Both the position numbers and the translations under genes were made by a program. DNA of 52,244 nt from Dysgonamonadaceae bacterium (GTDB lineage: Bacteria > Bacteroidota > Bacteroidia > Bacteroidales > Azobacteroidaceae): positions 1 to 52,244 of the forward strand of contig JAITQA010000023.1 of the NCBI GenBank assembly GCA_031289145.1. Direction: 5' to 3'. This document shows, in pieces, positions 33,396-42,839 of this stretch (within the stretch, counting starts at the first letter, position 1; each line of letters starts with the position of its first letter). Under the pieces are notes generated by a model. The model was not told where the DNA came from. It worked only from the letters and a program-made list of their open reading frames with translations, and made no database searches.

Positions 33396-34703
33396 CTAAA
33401 TGCAGGCATAGACAAACCCGTTTTCCTGCATTTCTTTCTTTTCGTATATGTTTCTGCCGTCTACAACAACCGGTAGCCGCATGGCTTTTTTCAGGACGGC
33501 CCACGACGGCAACCTGAATTCTTTCCATTCCGTCAGTAACAGCAATGCGTCCGCATCCAAGGCCGCATCGTACATGTCCCGTGCATAATATACTTTCTCG
33601 CCTATTCGTCTTTTACATTCGGCCATGGCAACCGGGTCATAAACCCTGAGATTACAACCTGCTTTCAGCAATAAATCAATGATAACCAAAGAAGGCGCTT
33701 CCCGTATATCGTCGGTCTCCGGTTTGAACGCCAAACCCCATAACGCAACGGTTTTTCCGGTCAGGTTATTTTTGAAAATCCCGTTTAGCATTTCGAACAA
33801 TATCGTTTTCTGCTTTTCGTTCACAGCCTCCACCGCCTGCAAAACTTTCATGTCATAACCGTTTTGAGAAGCCGTTTTAATCAGGGCTTTCACATCCTTC
33901 GGAAAACAGGAACCGCCATAACCGCATCCGGGATATAAAAACTTACTCCCAATACGCGAATCGGAACCGATACCGCGACGAACCATATTTACATCAGCGC
34001 CTACCAAACGGCATAAATTGGCTATGTCATTGATAAAAGAAATCCGGGTTGCCAGCATGGCATTGGCGGCATATTTAATCATTTCTGCCGACGGAATATC
34101 GGTAAATATCATCCGGTAATTATTCAATGTGAAGGGCTTGTACAGCCGGTCCATCAACTCGCGGGCTTTCTCGCTCTCTGTGCCTACAACCACCCTGTCC
34201 GGTCCCATGAAGTCTTTTATTGCAGTGCCTTCTTTCAAAAATTCCGGATTGGAAGCCACATCAAAAGGAAGGGAGACGCCTCGCTTATCCAACTCTTCCT
34301 GAACGGCTTCCTTGATCTTCCGCGCCGTTCCGACAGGCACTGTACTTTTTGTTACGACCAAAACATAACGGTTGATATGTTTACCTATCGTGCGGGCAAC
34401 CGCTAAGACATAACTCAAATCAGCGCTTCCGTCCTCATCCGGAGGTGTTCCTACAGCGCTGAATATCACTTCTACATCATCTAAACAGCCGGTCAAATCG
34501 GTTGTAAATTCCAAGCGGCCGGCTTTGGCGTTTTTCTTGACCAATTCTTCCAATCCCGGCTCATAAATAGGTATAATACCTTGTTTGAGCTGCTGAATTT
34601 TTTCGGAATCAATATCCACACAGGTAACGTGAATTCCCATCTCGGAAAAACAAGCTCCCGAAACCAAGCCTACGTATCCTGTTCCAACTACTGCTATGTT
34701 CAT
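33396..34703 (-). CDS. ugd: UDP-glucose 6-dehydrogenase
   Basis: Oxidises UDP-glucose to UDP-glucuronate with two NAD+. The 435 residues have the Rossmann start MNIAVVGTGYVGLVSGA, the family's TKSTVPVGTARKIKEAV, FLKEGTAIKDFMGPDR, and the catalytic cysteine in GYGGSCFPKDVKAL. It supplies sugar acids for surface polysaccharide, which suits the adjacent glycosyltransferase upstream on the same strand (61-base gap). Confidence 0.93.
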   Translation of the reverse strand: MNIAVVGTGYVGLVSGACFSEMGIHVTCVDIDSEKIQQLKQGIIPIYEPGLEELVKKNAKAGRLEFTTDLTGCLDDVEVIFSAVGTPPDEDGSADLSYVLAVARTIGKHINRYVLVVTKSTVPVGTARKIKEAVQEELDKRGVSLPFDVASNPEFLKEGTAIKDFMGPDRVVVGTESEKARELMDRLYKPFTLNNYRMIFTDIPSAEMIKYAANAMLATRISFINDIANLCRLVGADVNMVRRGIGSDSRIGSKFLYPGCGYGGSCFPKDVKALIKTASQNGYDMKVLQAVEAVNEKQKTILFEMLNGIFKNNLTGKTVALWGLAFKPETDDIREAPSLVIIDLLLKAGCNLRVYDPVAMAECKRRIGEKVYYARDMYDAALDADALLLLTEWKEFRLPSWAVLKKAMRLPVVVDGRNIYEKKEMQENGFVYACI

Positions 34704-34764
34704 TTGCTAAATTTTAATTCTTGTGATATAATTAACGAAATAAAGCCGGTCATATTATATTTAC

Positions 34765-35916
34765 TTATTTTTTTAGCAATTCTTCATACAAGGATGAGAT
34801 TGCTTTGCCGAATTTTTCTTCTGTAAAAGTATTCCGGGAATATGTAAAAGCCTGGTCTTCGATAAAAATTCGTTGATCCTCATTCTCTGCAATATATACC
34901 ATTTTCGAAACCAATTCTTCTATGGTGTCGTAAAGCAGTCCTGTTTTGTTGTCCGTAATCAATTCGGCTGTTCCGGCATTGTTATACCCGATGACAACAC
35001 AATGATTCATCATGGCTTCGATGGTGACACGTCCCATTGCTTCGCTTTTTGAACTCATTATCAGAGCTTTAGCCGAACCCATCAAGTCCATAATATCGGT
35101 TCTGTGTCCCAGAAAATATACATTTCCACTACTTTCGTTCTCTTTTATTTTCGCTGTCAAAAATTGCTTATATTGGCTATCGACATTGCCTGCAATCAAC
35201 AAACGGTAATCAGGAACAAGTTTGATAAACGAACCAAAAGCTGCTATCAAATCTTCAATGCCTTTATTTTTCAATACCAAACCGCAAAAAAGGAAATAAT
35301 TCTCTTTTACCACTTTCTTAGTGGAATCCTCAACGGTGATAGGATTGTACAGTACTTTAGCCTTATTTTCAATACTAAAATATTTCGCCAATGCATTGGA
35401 AATACAAATAACCGCATCCGTCCTTTCAAGTTTTTTCCTGTACATCCACCGGGGTTGATAGCTCTTGTAATTATAATCCTTATCCTGAAATTCCCGGATA
35501 TGCCATACATGCTTCAGTCCCATGAGTTTGCTGATATGATAACCTACTGTTACCAAACTCGTATTGGAATGTATGATTTGTATATGATTGCTTTTTACAC
35601 ATTTACTCAATTTCCAATAGGCAGGCAGGTTAATAAAAACGTAGATGCAAATCTTTATGCTTATTTTGAGCAGATTGGCAAGTGTTCGTGCCTTGTTTGT
35701 AATAAATGGGACTGCAAAAGGAATCACATAATAAGGAATTCCTCTTTCTTCCAATTTTTCACAAACAGGCCCTTTTGCCGGAATGACCACAATCGGGTTA
35801 ACAGCATCTTTTACAGCATTAATCATACTTAACATCGAAAGATTTGCGCCATATAAATCCGGATAATGTGTAATATACAATACATTTATCCGCTCTTTTG
35901 TGTGTACATATACCAT
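34765..35916 (-). CDS. Glycosyltransferase family 4 protein
   Basis: A 383-residue GT-B retaining glycosyltransferase. The N-terminal donor/acceptor half has ITHYPDLYGANLSML and HSNTSLVTVGYHISKL. The C-terminal half carries the GT4 features LFCGLVLKNKGIEDLIAAF, a FLGHRTDIMDLM segment and the EAMGRVTIEAMM acidic motif. The sugar and acceptor are unknown; surface polysaccharide is likely next to ugd. It is divergent from the OsmC gene with overlapping promoters. Confidence 0.9.
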   Translation of the reverse strand: MVYVHTKERINVLYITHYPDLYGANLSMLSMINAVKDAVNPIVVIPAKGPVCEKLEERGIPYYVIPFAVPFITNKARTLANLLKISIKICIYVFINLPAYWKLSKCVKSNHIQIIHSNTSLVTVGYHISKLMGLKHVWHIREFQDKDYNYKSYQPRWMYRKKLERTDAVICISNALAKYFSIENKAKVLYNPITVEDSTKKVVKENYFLFCGLVLKNKGIEDLIAAFGSFIKLVPDYRLLIAGNVDSQYKQFLTAKIKENESSGNVYFLGHRTDIMDLMGSAKALIMSSKSEAMGRVTIEAMMNHCVVIGYNNAGTAELITDNKTGLLYDTIEELVSKMVYIAENEDQRIFIEDQAFTYSRNTFTEEKFGKAISSLYEELLKK

Positions 35917-35939
35917 AAAATCTCAGCATAAAATTTCAA

Positions 35940-35947
35940 CAAATATA
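35940..35947 (-). promoter_or_regulatory. -7 element of the glycosyltransferase-ugd unit
   Basis: Minus-strand TATATTTG (35947-35940), 23 bases before the ATG. A TTTG at 35974-35971 is 23 bases further upstream, slightly too far. It interleaves with the divergent osmC-type promoter. Confidence 0.45.
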
Positions 35948-35959
35948 AATATATTTTTT

Positions 35960-35967
35960 TATCTTTG
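35960..35967 (+). promoter_or_regulatory. -7 element of the OsmC-family gene
   Basis: TATCTTTG, a full TAnnTTTG match, 29 bases before the ATG. It lies between the -33 and -7 elements of the divergent glycosyltransferase promoter. Confidence 0.5.
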
Positions 35968-35996
35968 TATCAAAATTTTAAAAATACTGCATTATT

Positions 35997-36410
35997 ATGG
36001 AAACAGTCAGGACAAGGTATTTGGGAGGATTGCGCACAGAAGCCACTCATCTGCAATCAGGTACGAAAATCATAACGGATGCTCCGACCGATAATCAAGG
36101 AAAAGGCGAGTTTTTTTCTCCAACAGATTTATTTGCCGCTTCTTATGCGAGTTGTGCGCTGACAATCATCGGTATTGCTACTCAGACACATGGTTTTGAT
36201 ATCGAAGGAACAGTGGTGAAAACGACAAAAGTGATGGGCGATAATCCCCGGCATATCGCGGAATTGATAGTTGAGTTTACATTTCCGCATGATAGTTACA
36301 ACGAGAAAGAACGCAGAATCATAGAAGGCGCTATCAAGGGGTGCCCGGTAGCGAACAGTTTGCCTCAAGAACTGAAAATAACACGAACCCTCAAATTCGG
36401 GAAGGACTAA
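35997..36410 (+). CDS. OsmC/Ohr-family peroxiredoxin-like protein
   Basis: A 137-residue OsmC-family protein, probably a thiol peroxidase acting on organic hydroperoxides. The two conserved cysteines are in SYASCALTIIG (about residue 60) and KGCPVANSLP (about 122), with the FSPTDLFAASYA segment between strands and helix. The length is typical. It is a single gene on the plus strand, convergent with the DUF1460 gene (13 bases apart). Confidence 0.9.
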   Translation: METVRTRYLGGLRTEATHLQSGTKIITDAPTDNQGKGEFFSPTDLFAASYASCALTIIGIATQTHGFDIEGTVVKTTKVMGDNPRHIAELIVEFTFPHDSYNEKERRIIEGAIKGCPVANSLPQELKITRTLKFGKD

Positions 36411-36423
36411 ACAAACGCTATCG

Positions 36424-37347
36424 CTATTCTTCGTTTACCGATAGCGGTCGCAGTACCATAATGCCCGTATTGGTCTTGGTAGCTCCGCAATAGTCGACCA
36501 ATGATTCCGGATTGACAATCACTTTTTTCGCTGTGGAAGAAGCGTGAATAAAAGTGAGTTGTTTCTTATGCCAATAGGCAATTCCAAGATGGGAAATGTC
36601 TAAACCGGGGGTAGCAGTCGTAAAACAGATGATGTCGCCGTTTCTTATCAGTGATTGGTGTTGGGCTATTTCCTGCTTTGGGATATAATAATAATTGCCT
36701 CTCGCATTGATTTCCTGTTCTATTGCCCGGATGCTTTGCACATTTTCCGGATGATTGACCAAGCCGGTGTATTTTGTATAATTGTCCGACATAAAATGGA
36801 CGTCCGGCTTTATCCTGCGCCCGCCGAGTGCACAAGTCATATCATCAATGATGCCTTTCCCCCTGTTGTCATAGAGCCAGTCTGAAGTATAATGCAAACG
36901 GGAAATATATCCGTCGATGAACCCGTTCCGGTAACGCATCCGTTTGAGTTCCCGCATAAAGTTATCCACTCCGGGCTGAGCAGACTGAAGCGCACGCGCC
37001 AAGGCTAAGCAAGTTTCAACGAAAACCGTACAATCCGTTTCATGCAGATTCACGACTAATTTTTCTTCCTTGTTGATTTCCAGCGTATGGGCGACATAAG
37101 GCGTATTCAGGAGAAACAGGGCTGCCCTTATTATCGCGCTGTCGATAGGACATTTCCCTGCCATTTGAAAAAAATTAGCTATTAAAATACTATCCTGCAG
37201 GACAGTTGGTTTGTCAGAAACAATAATTCCTGCCGGTTCTTCCACTGCAATAATCGTATCTCCTATCTCAACCGGAGCTGTTTTAGCCCAAAGGCTTACC
37301 GGGAGAATGAGGAACAAAAACAAGTTTATTTTATTTTTTCCAGACAT
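36424..37347 (-). CDS. DUF1460 secreted peptidase/amidase-like protein
   Basis: A 307-residue exported protein with a signal peptide (MSGKNKINLFLFLILPVSLW, ending about SLWA). The DUF1460 (NlpC/P60-like) fold is shown by HETDCTVFVETCLALA with the likely nucleophile cysteine, ISHLGIAYWHKKQ with the histidine, and HASSTAKKVI. Related proteins cleave wall-derived muropeptides. It is on the same strand and downstream of murF-alr, GH20 and galM, a wall-turnover setting. Confidence 0.88.
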   Translation of the reverse strand: MSGKNKINLFLFLILPVSLWAKTAPVEIGDTIIAVEEPAGIIVSDKPTVLQDSILIANFFQMAGKCPIDSAIIRAALFLLNTPYVAHTLEINKEEKLVVNLHETDCTVFVETCLALARALQSAQPGVDNFMRELKRMRYRNGFIDGYISRLHYTSDWLYDNRGKGIIDDMTCALGGRRIKPDVHFMSDNYTKYTGLVNHPENVQSIRAIEQEINARGNYYYIPKQEIAQHQSLIRNGDIICFTTATPGLDISHLGIAYWHKKQLTFIHASSTAKKVIVNPESLVDYCGATKTNTGIMVLRPLSVNEE

Positions 37348-37437
37348 AAGTCAATATTTATTTGCTATACGAATCTTTCAAGTATTGTTTTTTCTCTTGC
37401 TTCAATCTATTCATCGCCGTGTACGTGCACGGTTTTT

Positions 37438-39897
37438 TTATTCTTTAAAATAAATCCGTTTTACCCGTGGGGAAATAGCGGTCAGTATTTCATACGGGAT
37501 GGTTTGCAATTGTGCAGCCACAGCTCCGATACTTGTTTCTTCCCCAAAAATAACTGCGGTTTCACCTTCTTCCACCGCAACGCCACTCACATCCACCATG
37601 CAAATATCCATGCAGATATTTCCGACGATAGGACATTTTACGCCTTTTATCGTCACGGCGAAATTTCCATTTCCCAGACGTCTATCCAAACCATCGGCGT
37701 AACCGACCGGCAGGCAAGCTATCCGTGAATTACGCGACAAGTGTCCATTTCGGTTATAGCCTACAGTTTCACCTTGTCGCACCTCTCTGATTTGCAGGAT
37801 GCGTGTTTTCAGGACGGCAACCGGACGCAATGCGGTTTCGCTGAGGGTGGAAATACCATACAGCCCGATTCCCAATCGTACCATATCCATCTGTGCTTCC
37901 GGAAAACGTTCGATACCGGCCGAATTGAGGATATGTTTTTTTACCGGATAAGCCAGTAAGGTTTCCAAATGGGAAACTTCCCGGAGGAAACGATTGATTT
38001 GTTGTTGTGTAAAATCGTCCAAAAGCGGCGAATCGCTTCCGGCAAGATGAGAAAAGACCGACCTTACGGCAAGCCCTTGGCTACCGTTCAATTTCTCGGC
38101 CAAGCGCGGAATATCCGAATCGCTGAAGCCCAAGCGGTTCATACCGGTATCTAACTTGATGTGAATGGGATAATGCAGTATTCCACGCCTCCCCGTTTCA
38201 TGGAGAATTGCGTCTAAGATGGTCTGATTGTAAATTTCCGGCTCAAGATTGTATTCGAACAAGGTATTGAAAGCATGTACTTCGGGATTCATCACCATGA
38301 TAGGCATGCTTATTCCCTCACGCCGCAGTTCCGCTCCTTCATCGGCCAAGGCGACGGCTAAGTAATCGGCTCCCCGTTCCTGCAAAGTCTTGGCTAATTC
38401 ATAAGAGCCTACGCCATAACCGAATGCTTTAACCATACATATCGCTTTGGTTCCCGGATTTAACTTGGAACGGAAATATTTCAGGTTATGAATCACGGCA
38501 TCCAAATCCACTTCCAAAACCGTTTGGTGCATTTTCTCTTCCAACTGCTCCGATATGCGTTCGAAACGAGACATTCGGGAGCCTTTAATCAATATGATAG
38601 CATCCTTCAGGTTTCGCCAATAGCCCGAATCCAGAAAACTTTCGGTGGTCGGGTAAAATCTTTTTTCCATATTGAACAGGTTGGAATGTGAGAGCAGATT
38701 CGGCCCGATACCGATAATCTCTTGCACCTGTTTTTGTCCGACCAATTCGGCTACTTTCCGGTAAAAAGCGGCCGGAACCATGCCCGACTGCAAAATATCG
38801 GACAAAATCAATACCCTTTTCAACCGACTGTCCATTGAACGCCGCGACATAAAATCCAAAGCGATGGACAAGGAATTAATATCTGAATTATAGGTATCGT
38901 TAATCAGAATATTGTTTTGAATGCCTTTGTTTACATCCAAACGCATGGCCACCGGCTCAAGTTTCTCGAAACGCAGGAAGTCAACGGACGACCGGTGCAA
39001 CAGCATGAATGCAAGGCAATGAATGGCGTCTTCGATGGAAGCCTCATCCGTAAAAGGAATTGCAATCTTCCCTGCTTTGTGTTCCGTGCGCCATTCAATT
39101 TGTGTTCGGTCGATATTTTTCTCTATCCGGCTGATAAACAACGGCGCATGTACATTGATTTTCGACCATGCGTAAGTTCTGTCGGATAAACCTGCATGCT
39201 CCATGCAATATTTCACCAAAGTCCGGTCTTCATTGTAAATGATGCGGTCGGTATTTTTGAATAATTTCAGTTTCTCCAAACATTTCTCTTCCAGTGAAGA
39301 AAAATTTTCCTGGTGCGCTTCGCCGATGGTTGTGAAAATCCCGATGGTCGGCAGAATGATTGATTCGAGGCGCTGCATCTCTTCCGGCAGGGAAATACCG
39401 GCCTCGAAAATACCCAATCCTGTTTGTTCGTTCAATTGCCATACGGAAAGCGGAACGCCTGTCTGCGAATTATAGGAACGGGGCGAACGGACAATCGACA
39501 AACTGTCGTGCAAAAGTTGGTACAGCCATTCTTTCACAATGGTTTTCCCGTTGCTGCCGGTGATTCCGACAATAGGAATAGTAAACCGTTTGCGATGAAA
39601 AGCCGCCAATTGCTGAAGAGCGATAAGTGTATCCGCAACACTTAAAAAATTAGCCGCAGGCATCTCATCAAGACCTGTAAAATCCTGACGGACGACAAAA
39701 TTCCGTACGCCTCTGTCATACAAATCGCGAACATACCGGTGTCCATCGTTGTGATGCGTTACCAAAGCGAAAAACAAACTGACAGCCGGTTCTGATAATG
39801 AACGGCTGTCAGTCAATAATATACGAATCTCCGCCTCCTGAAAAGAAGCGGTTTGTGCGGCTATTATTTTCGCTATTTCCCGGATAGAATAGTTCAT
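37438..39897 (-). CDS. murF-alr: Bifunctional MurF ligase / alanine racemase
   Basis: A natural fusion (819 residues) known in Bacteroidetes: one chain makes D-alanine and adds D-Ala-D-Ala to the UDP-MurNAc-tripeptide. The MurF part (about 1-440) has the ATP loop GITGSNGKTIVKEW and INDTYNSDINSL. The alanine racemase part (about 455-819) has the PLP-lysine motif ICMVKAFGYGVGSYELA, HIKLDTGMNRLGF and the catalytic-tyrosine region GETVGYNRNGH. The start is ATG 39897; a frame from 39927 would run into the hexosaminidase. Two bases separate it from that gene. Confidence 0.94.
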   Translation of the reverse strand: MNYSIREIAKIIAAQTASFQEAEIRILLTDSRSLSEPAVSLFFALVTHHNDGHRYVRDLYDRGVRNFVVRQDFTGLDEMPAANFLSVADTLIALQQLAAFHRKRFTIPIVGITGSNGKTIVKEWLYQLLHDSLSIVRSPRSYNSQTGVPLSVWQLNEQTGLGIFEAGISLPEEMQRLESIILPTIGIFTTIGEAHQENFSSLEEKCLEKLKLFKNTDRIIYNEDRTLVKYCMEHAGLSDRTYAWSKINVHAPLFISRIEKNIDRTQIEWRTEHKAGKIAIPFTDEASIEDAIHCLAFMLLHRSSVDFLRFEKLEPVAMRLDVNKGIQNNILINDTYNSDINSLSIALDFMSRRSMDSRLKRVLILSDILQSGMVPAAFYRKVAELVGQKQVQEIIGIGPNLLSHSNLFNMEKRFYPTTESFLDSGYWRNLKDAIILIKGSRMSRFERISEQLEEKMHQTVLEVDLDAVIHNLKYFRSKLNPGTKAICMVKAFGYGVGSYELAKTLQERGADYLAVALADEGAELRREGISMPIMVMNPEVHAFNTLFEYNLEPEIYNQTILDAILHETGRRGILHYPIHIKLDTGMNRLGFSDSDIPRLAEKLNGSQGLAVRSVFSHLAGSDSPLLDDFTQQQINRFLREVSHLETLLAYPVKKHILNSAGIERFPEAQMDMVRLGIGLYGISTLSETALRPVAVLKTRILQIREVRQGETVGYNRNGHLSRNSRIACLPVGYADGLDRRLGNGNFAVTIKGVKCPIVGNICMDICMVDVSGVAVEEGETAVIFGEETSIGAVAAQLQTIPYEILTAISPRVKRIYFKE

Positions 39898-39899
39898 GA

Positions 39900-41525
39900 T
39901 TACTCTTCCGTCAGGATGGCCTTGCAATAATTCCAGTCGAAACAGTCATAACGTTTGAATTGCGCTATAATTCTGGTTTTGAAATCGTTGTAATTTTTTT
40001 TAGACTGAGGCGACCAGCCGGTTTCTGCAATGGCTGCTCCACGTGGGAATGCCATGTATTCCACATTACTTGGGGTGAGCAAGTATTCCGTCCAGATATT
40101 ACCCTGCATTCCCAGAATATGCTTGGATTCTTCAGGCGTAAGAACAGCCGGCACCGGATTGTAGCTGTAAGTTTTCCACAAGGGGATGTAGTTGCCGATA
40201 GCCAAAGGTTCTGTTTTGGGGTCTGCCTGGTAATAGTCCAGATAAGCGTATGTATTCGGACTCATAATCACATCGTGATGCTGTTTGGCTGCCGCAATTC
40301 CACCTTCTTCACCCCGCCAGGACATGACGGTAGCGTTGGGAGCGAGTCCGCCTTCTAAGATTTCGTCCCAGCCGATAATCCGTTTGCCTTTCGATTCGAC
40401 AAATTTTTCGATGCGTTTGATAAAATACGATTGCAGTTCGTGTTCATCTTTTAATCCTTCTTTTTTTATCAAAGCCTGGCAATGGGCGCAATTTTTCCAA
40501 CGCAGTTTCGGCGCTTCATCGCCTCCGATATGGATGTATTGCGAAGGGAACAGGTCGGCTACTTCCGACAAAACATCTTGTAGAAATTCGAATGTTTTTT
40601 CTTTCGGACAGAAAATATCGTTGAACACGCCCCAAAGTCCTTCCACTTCAAACGGGCCTCCGCTACAGGAGAGTTCCGGATAGGCGGCCATGGCGGCTAT
40701 GGCATGACCCGGCATTTCAATTTCAGGAATGATGGTAATGAATTTTTTCTTTGCATAGGCAATTACGTCTTTGATATCCTTTTGGGTATAAAAGCCGCCG
40801 TAAGTGGTATTGTCCCACTGTCTATGTCCGACTGCTGCATATTTTCCGACTAAAGTTTTGTGGCGGAATGCGCCGATTTGGGTGAGTTTCGGATATTTTG
40901 TGATTTCGATACGCCAGCCCTGGTCTTCGGTCAGATGCCAATGGAAAGTATTCATCTTGTGATAGGCCAACATATCAATGAATTTATAGACAAATTCTTT
41001 CGGCATGAAATGGCGGGAAACGTCAAGCATCAGCCCACGATGAACAAAACGAGGCTCATCTTCAATTTCCACACAGGGTATTGTCCATGCGATATTGCTG
41101 ATATACGTCCTTTCAATCTGATAGGGAAGCAATTGGCGCAAGGTTTGCATACCATAGAAAATGCCTTGCGGCGTTTTCCCTTCTAAAGTGATTAAATTCT
41201 TCTGTACAGACAATTTATAGCCTTCCGGATTCGGAATTGCCGAATTAAGTTTGCAAATAATTGCATTCGTCGCTACCGGCGAATGGGTAATCTGCAACGA
41301 GAAATTGGCTGCCCGTCGTAATAATCTGTTGAAGACGGCGACGGCATCCTGCATTTCCGGACTGTCGTCTGTTAAGACAAGTTGAGTAGCTGAGTCGAAA
41401 GTAAACTGTCCCGGATTGACTTTGATTTTTGCTGGCGCCGGAACCAAGTTCAGATTGGCGCTGTTTTGCGAATAAACGCCTACACCAACAAAGGTAAATA
41501 ACACAAATAAAAGGATTTTTTTCAT
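39900..41525 (-). CDS. Beta-N-acetylhexosaminidase, GH20
   Basis: A secreted or periplasmic exo-hexosaminidase of 541 residues from ATG 41525. A signal peptide ends near GVYSQ (about 20). A GH20b N-domain (about 25-145) precedes the catalytic barrel, with the DE catalytic pair in QYIHIGGDEAPKLRW, the substrate motifs FHWHLTEDQGWRIEI and MPGHAIAAM, and IGWDEILEGG. It removes terminal GlcNAc/GalNAc from glycans or wall fragments. It is two bases from murF-alr, so the two are translated from one transcript. Confidence 0.93.
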   Translation of the reverse strand: MKKILLFVLFTFVGVGVYSQNSANLNLVPAPAKIKVNPGQFTFDSATQLVLTDDSPEMQDAVAVFNRLLRRAANFSLQITHSPVATNAIICKLNSAIPNPEGYKLSVQKNLITLEGKTPQGIFYGMQTLRQLLPYQIERTYISNIAWTIPCVEIEDEPRFVHRGLMLDVSRHFMPKEFVYKFIDMLAYHKMNTFHWHLTEDQGWRIEITKYPKLTQIGAFRHKTLVGKYAAVGHRQWDNTTYGGFYTQKDIKDVIAYAKKKFITIIPEIEMPGHAIAAMAAYPELSCSGGPFEVEGLWGVFNDIFCPKEKTFEFLQDVLSEVADLFPSQYIHIGGDEAPKLRWKNCAHCQALIKKEGLKDEHELQSYFIKRIEKFVESKGKRIIGWDEILEGGLAPNATVMSWRGEEGGIAAAKQHHDVIMSPNTYAYLDYYQADPKTEPLAIGNYIPLWKTYSYNPVPAVLTPEESKHILGMQGNIWTEYLLTPSNVEYMAFPRGAAIAETGWSPQSKKNYNDFKTRIIAQFKRYDCFDWNYCKAILTEE

Positions 41526-41556
41526 ATTTAAAATTACTATCAATTAGTATTATAAT

Positions 41557-42618
41557 TTATTCGATTCCAAATCTATAAATAGTCTTGCTGTTGAATACGG
41601 AATCCTGATGGAGTGCGGTTGACGGAAATTCCAGATGATGTGGAGAATCAGGAAAATGCTGGGTTTCCAAACAAAACGAAGGATTCTTGTCTCCCGTAAA
41701 GAGTTGAATACCGGGTTCTGTGGTATAAACTTCCATCCTTATACCTGTTGTCCCGCTCACCGCTTTGGCTGCTAACACTTCGCTATCTCCCGGATGATTC
41801 AGCACATAGTTCAAATCATAAACTTTTTCGACGTCTATTGTCCGAGGTTCCGAAAAGTCAAAGCCGGTTCCTTTCACTTTAAGGATTTTTCCGGTCGGAA
41901 GTAGCGCTGCGTCTACCTCAGTGTACGCGGATGCGTCGATAAACAGAGAATGGTCGGTAATAGCAGGAGCGTCGGCGCCCGATAAATTGAAAAAGGAATG
42001 ATTGGTGACATTAATTATCGTAGACGGATAACTGGTAGCCCGGTAGGTAAGATGCAAGGCGTTGTCGTCCGTCAGGGTAAATGTTACCGATAAATTCAGA
42101 TTTCCCGGAAAGCCTTCCTCTCCGTCTTTGGATACATAATCTGCAACCAATTCCTGTGTACCGGTCTGATTTATAGTGAAATATTGCGTACTGAAACCAC
42201 GCGGACCTCCGTGCAGGGTATTCTTTCCTTCGTTTTGACGGAGGCGGTAGGTTACCCGGTACAGTTCGAATGTGCCGCCTGCAATCCGGTTGGCATAGCG
42301 TCCTATAGTAGCACCGTAATAATCATTTAGTTGCATATAAGGCTGAATACTATCATAACCTACGACAACATTTTGTTTGCCTCCGTTTTTATCCGGAACC
42401 AGCATAGAAACAATTCTCGCCCCGATATTTGTGATACAAACTTCCATTCCGTTGGCGTTTTTCAACACATACAAATGGGTAGTATCGCCTTTATCGGTAA
42501 TAAATTTGAAACTTGCCGGAGATAAACCGGATTCAGTGTCCGGCAATACAAGTTCTTTTTTCCCGCAAGAAACAAACAGACAGGAAAATACTAAAACTGC
42601 AAATAATACTTTTTTCAT
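41557..42618 (-). CDS. galM: Aldose 1-epimerase, lipoprotein
   Basis: Interconverts alpha and beta anomers of hexoses. The 353 residues begin with a lipoprotein signal (lipobox FVSC, Cys19), so it sits outside the inner membrane. Family motifs: GRYANRIAGGTF, NTLHGGPRGFS (His), NVTNHSFFNL (catalytic His) and CLETQHFPDSP (catalytic Glu). The loop before the last motif is shorter than in the usual enzyme (reads FTGDKNPSFC). It is first in the minus-strand unit with GH20 and murF-alr, behind a TAACTTTG box. Confidence 0.92.
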   Translation of the reverse strand: MKKVLFAVLVFSCLFVSCGKKELVLPDTESGLSPASFKFITDKGDTTHLYVLKNANGMEVCITNIGARIVSMLVPDKNGGKQNVVVGYDSIQPYMQLNDYYGATIGRYANRIAGGTFELYRVTYRLRQNEGKNTLHGGPRGFSTQYFTINQTGTQELVADYVSKDGEEGFPGNLNLSVTFTLTDDNALHLTYRATSYPSTIINVTNHSFFNLSGADAPAITDHSLFIDASAYTEVDAALLPTGKILKVKGTGFDFSEPRTIDVEKVYDLNYVLNHPGDSEVLAAKAVSGTTGIRMEVYTTEPGIQLFTGDKNPSFCLETQHFPDSPHHLEFPSTALHQDSVFNSKTIYRFGIE

Positions 42619-42653
42619 TTACATAGACTTTTTAAATGGTTCACACTATACTA

Positions 42654-42661
42654 CAAAGTTA
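42654..42661 (-). promoter_or_regulatory. -7 element of the galM unit
   Basis: Minus-strand TAACTTTG, a full TAnnTTTG match, 35 bases before the galM ATG. No TTTG is seen 19-21 bases upstream. Confidence 0.5.
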
Positions 42662-42722
42662 GCTTTTAATATTTGAATATAAAAATATTTTATGATTTTT
42701 TTTCAGAATCATTTTTTTTTAT

Positions 42723-42730
42723 TACCTTTG
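42723..42730 (+). promoter_or_regulatory. -7 element of the SagB-like cassette
   Basis: TACCTTTG, a full TAnnTTTG match, about 110 bases before the first gene. No clear TTTG partner is seen. The leader to 42840 is very AT-rich. Confidence 0.45.
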
Positions 42731-42839
42731 TTTTATATATGTTGAGTGTTTGTTTAACATCTTAAAATAGATATTTTACTTGATATATGTAATTATTATT
42801 ATAGTTTTTACACTATATTATTATTTTTAGTAATTAGAT

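Noticed and set aside
35104-35832. Plus-strand open frame of 242 codons
   Set aside because: Shadow of the glycosyltransferase gene on the other strand.
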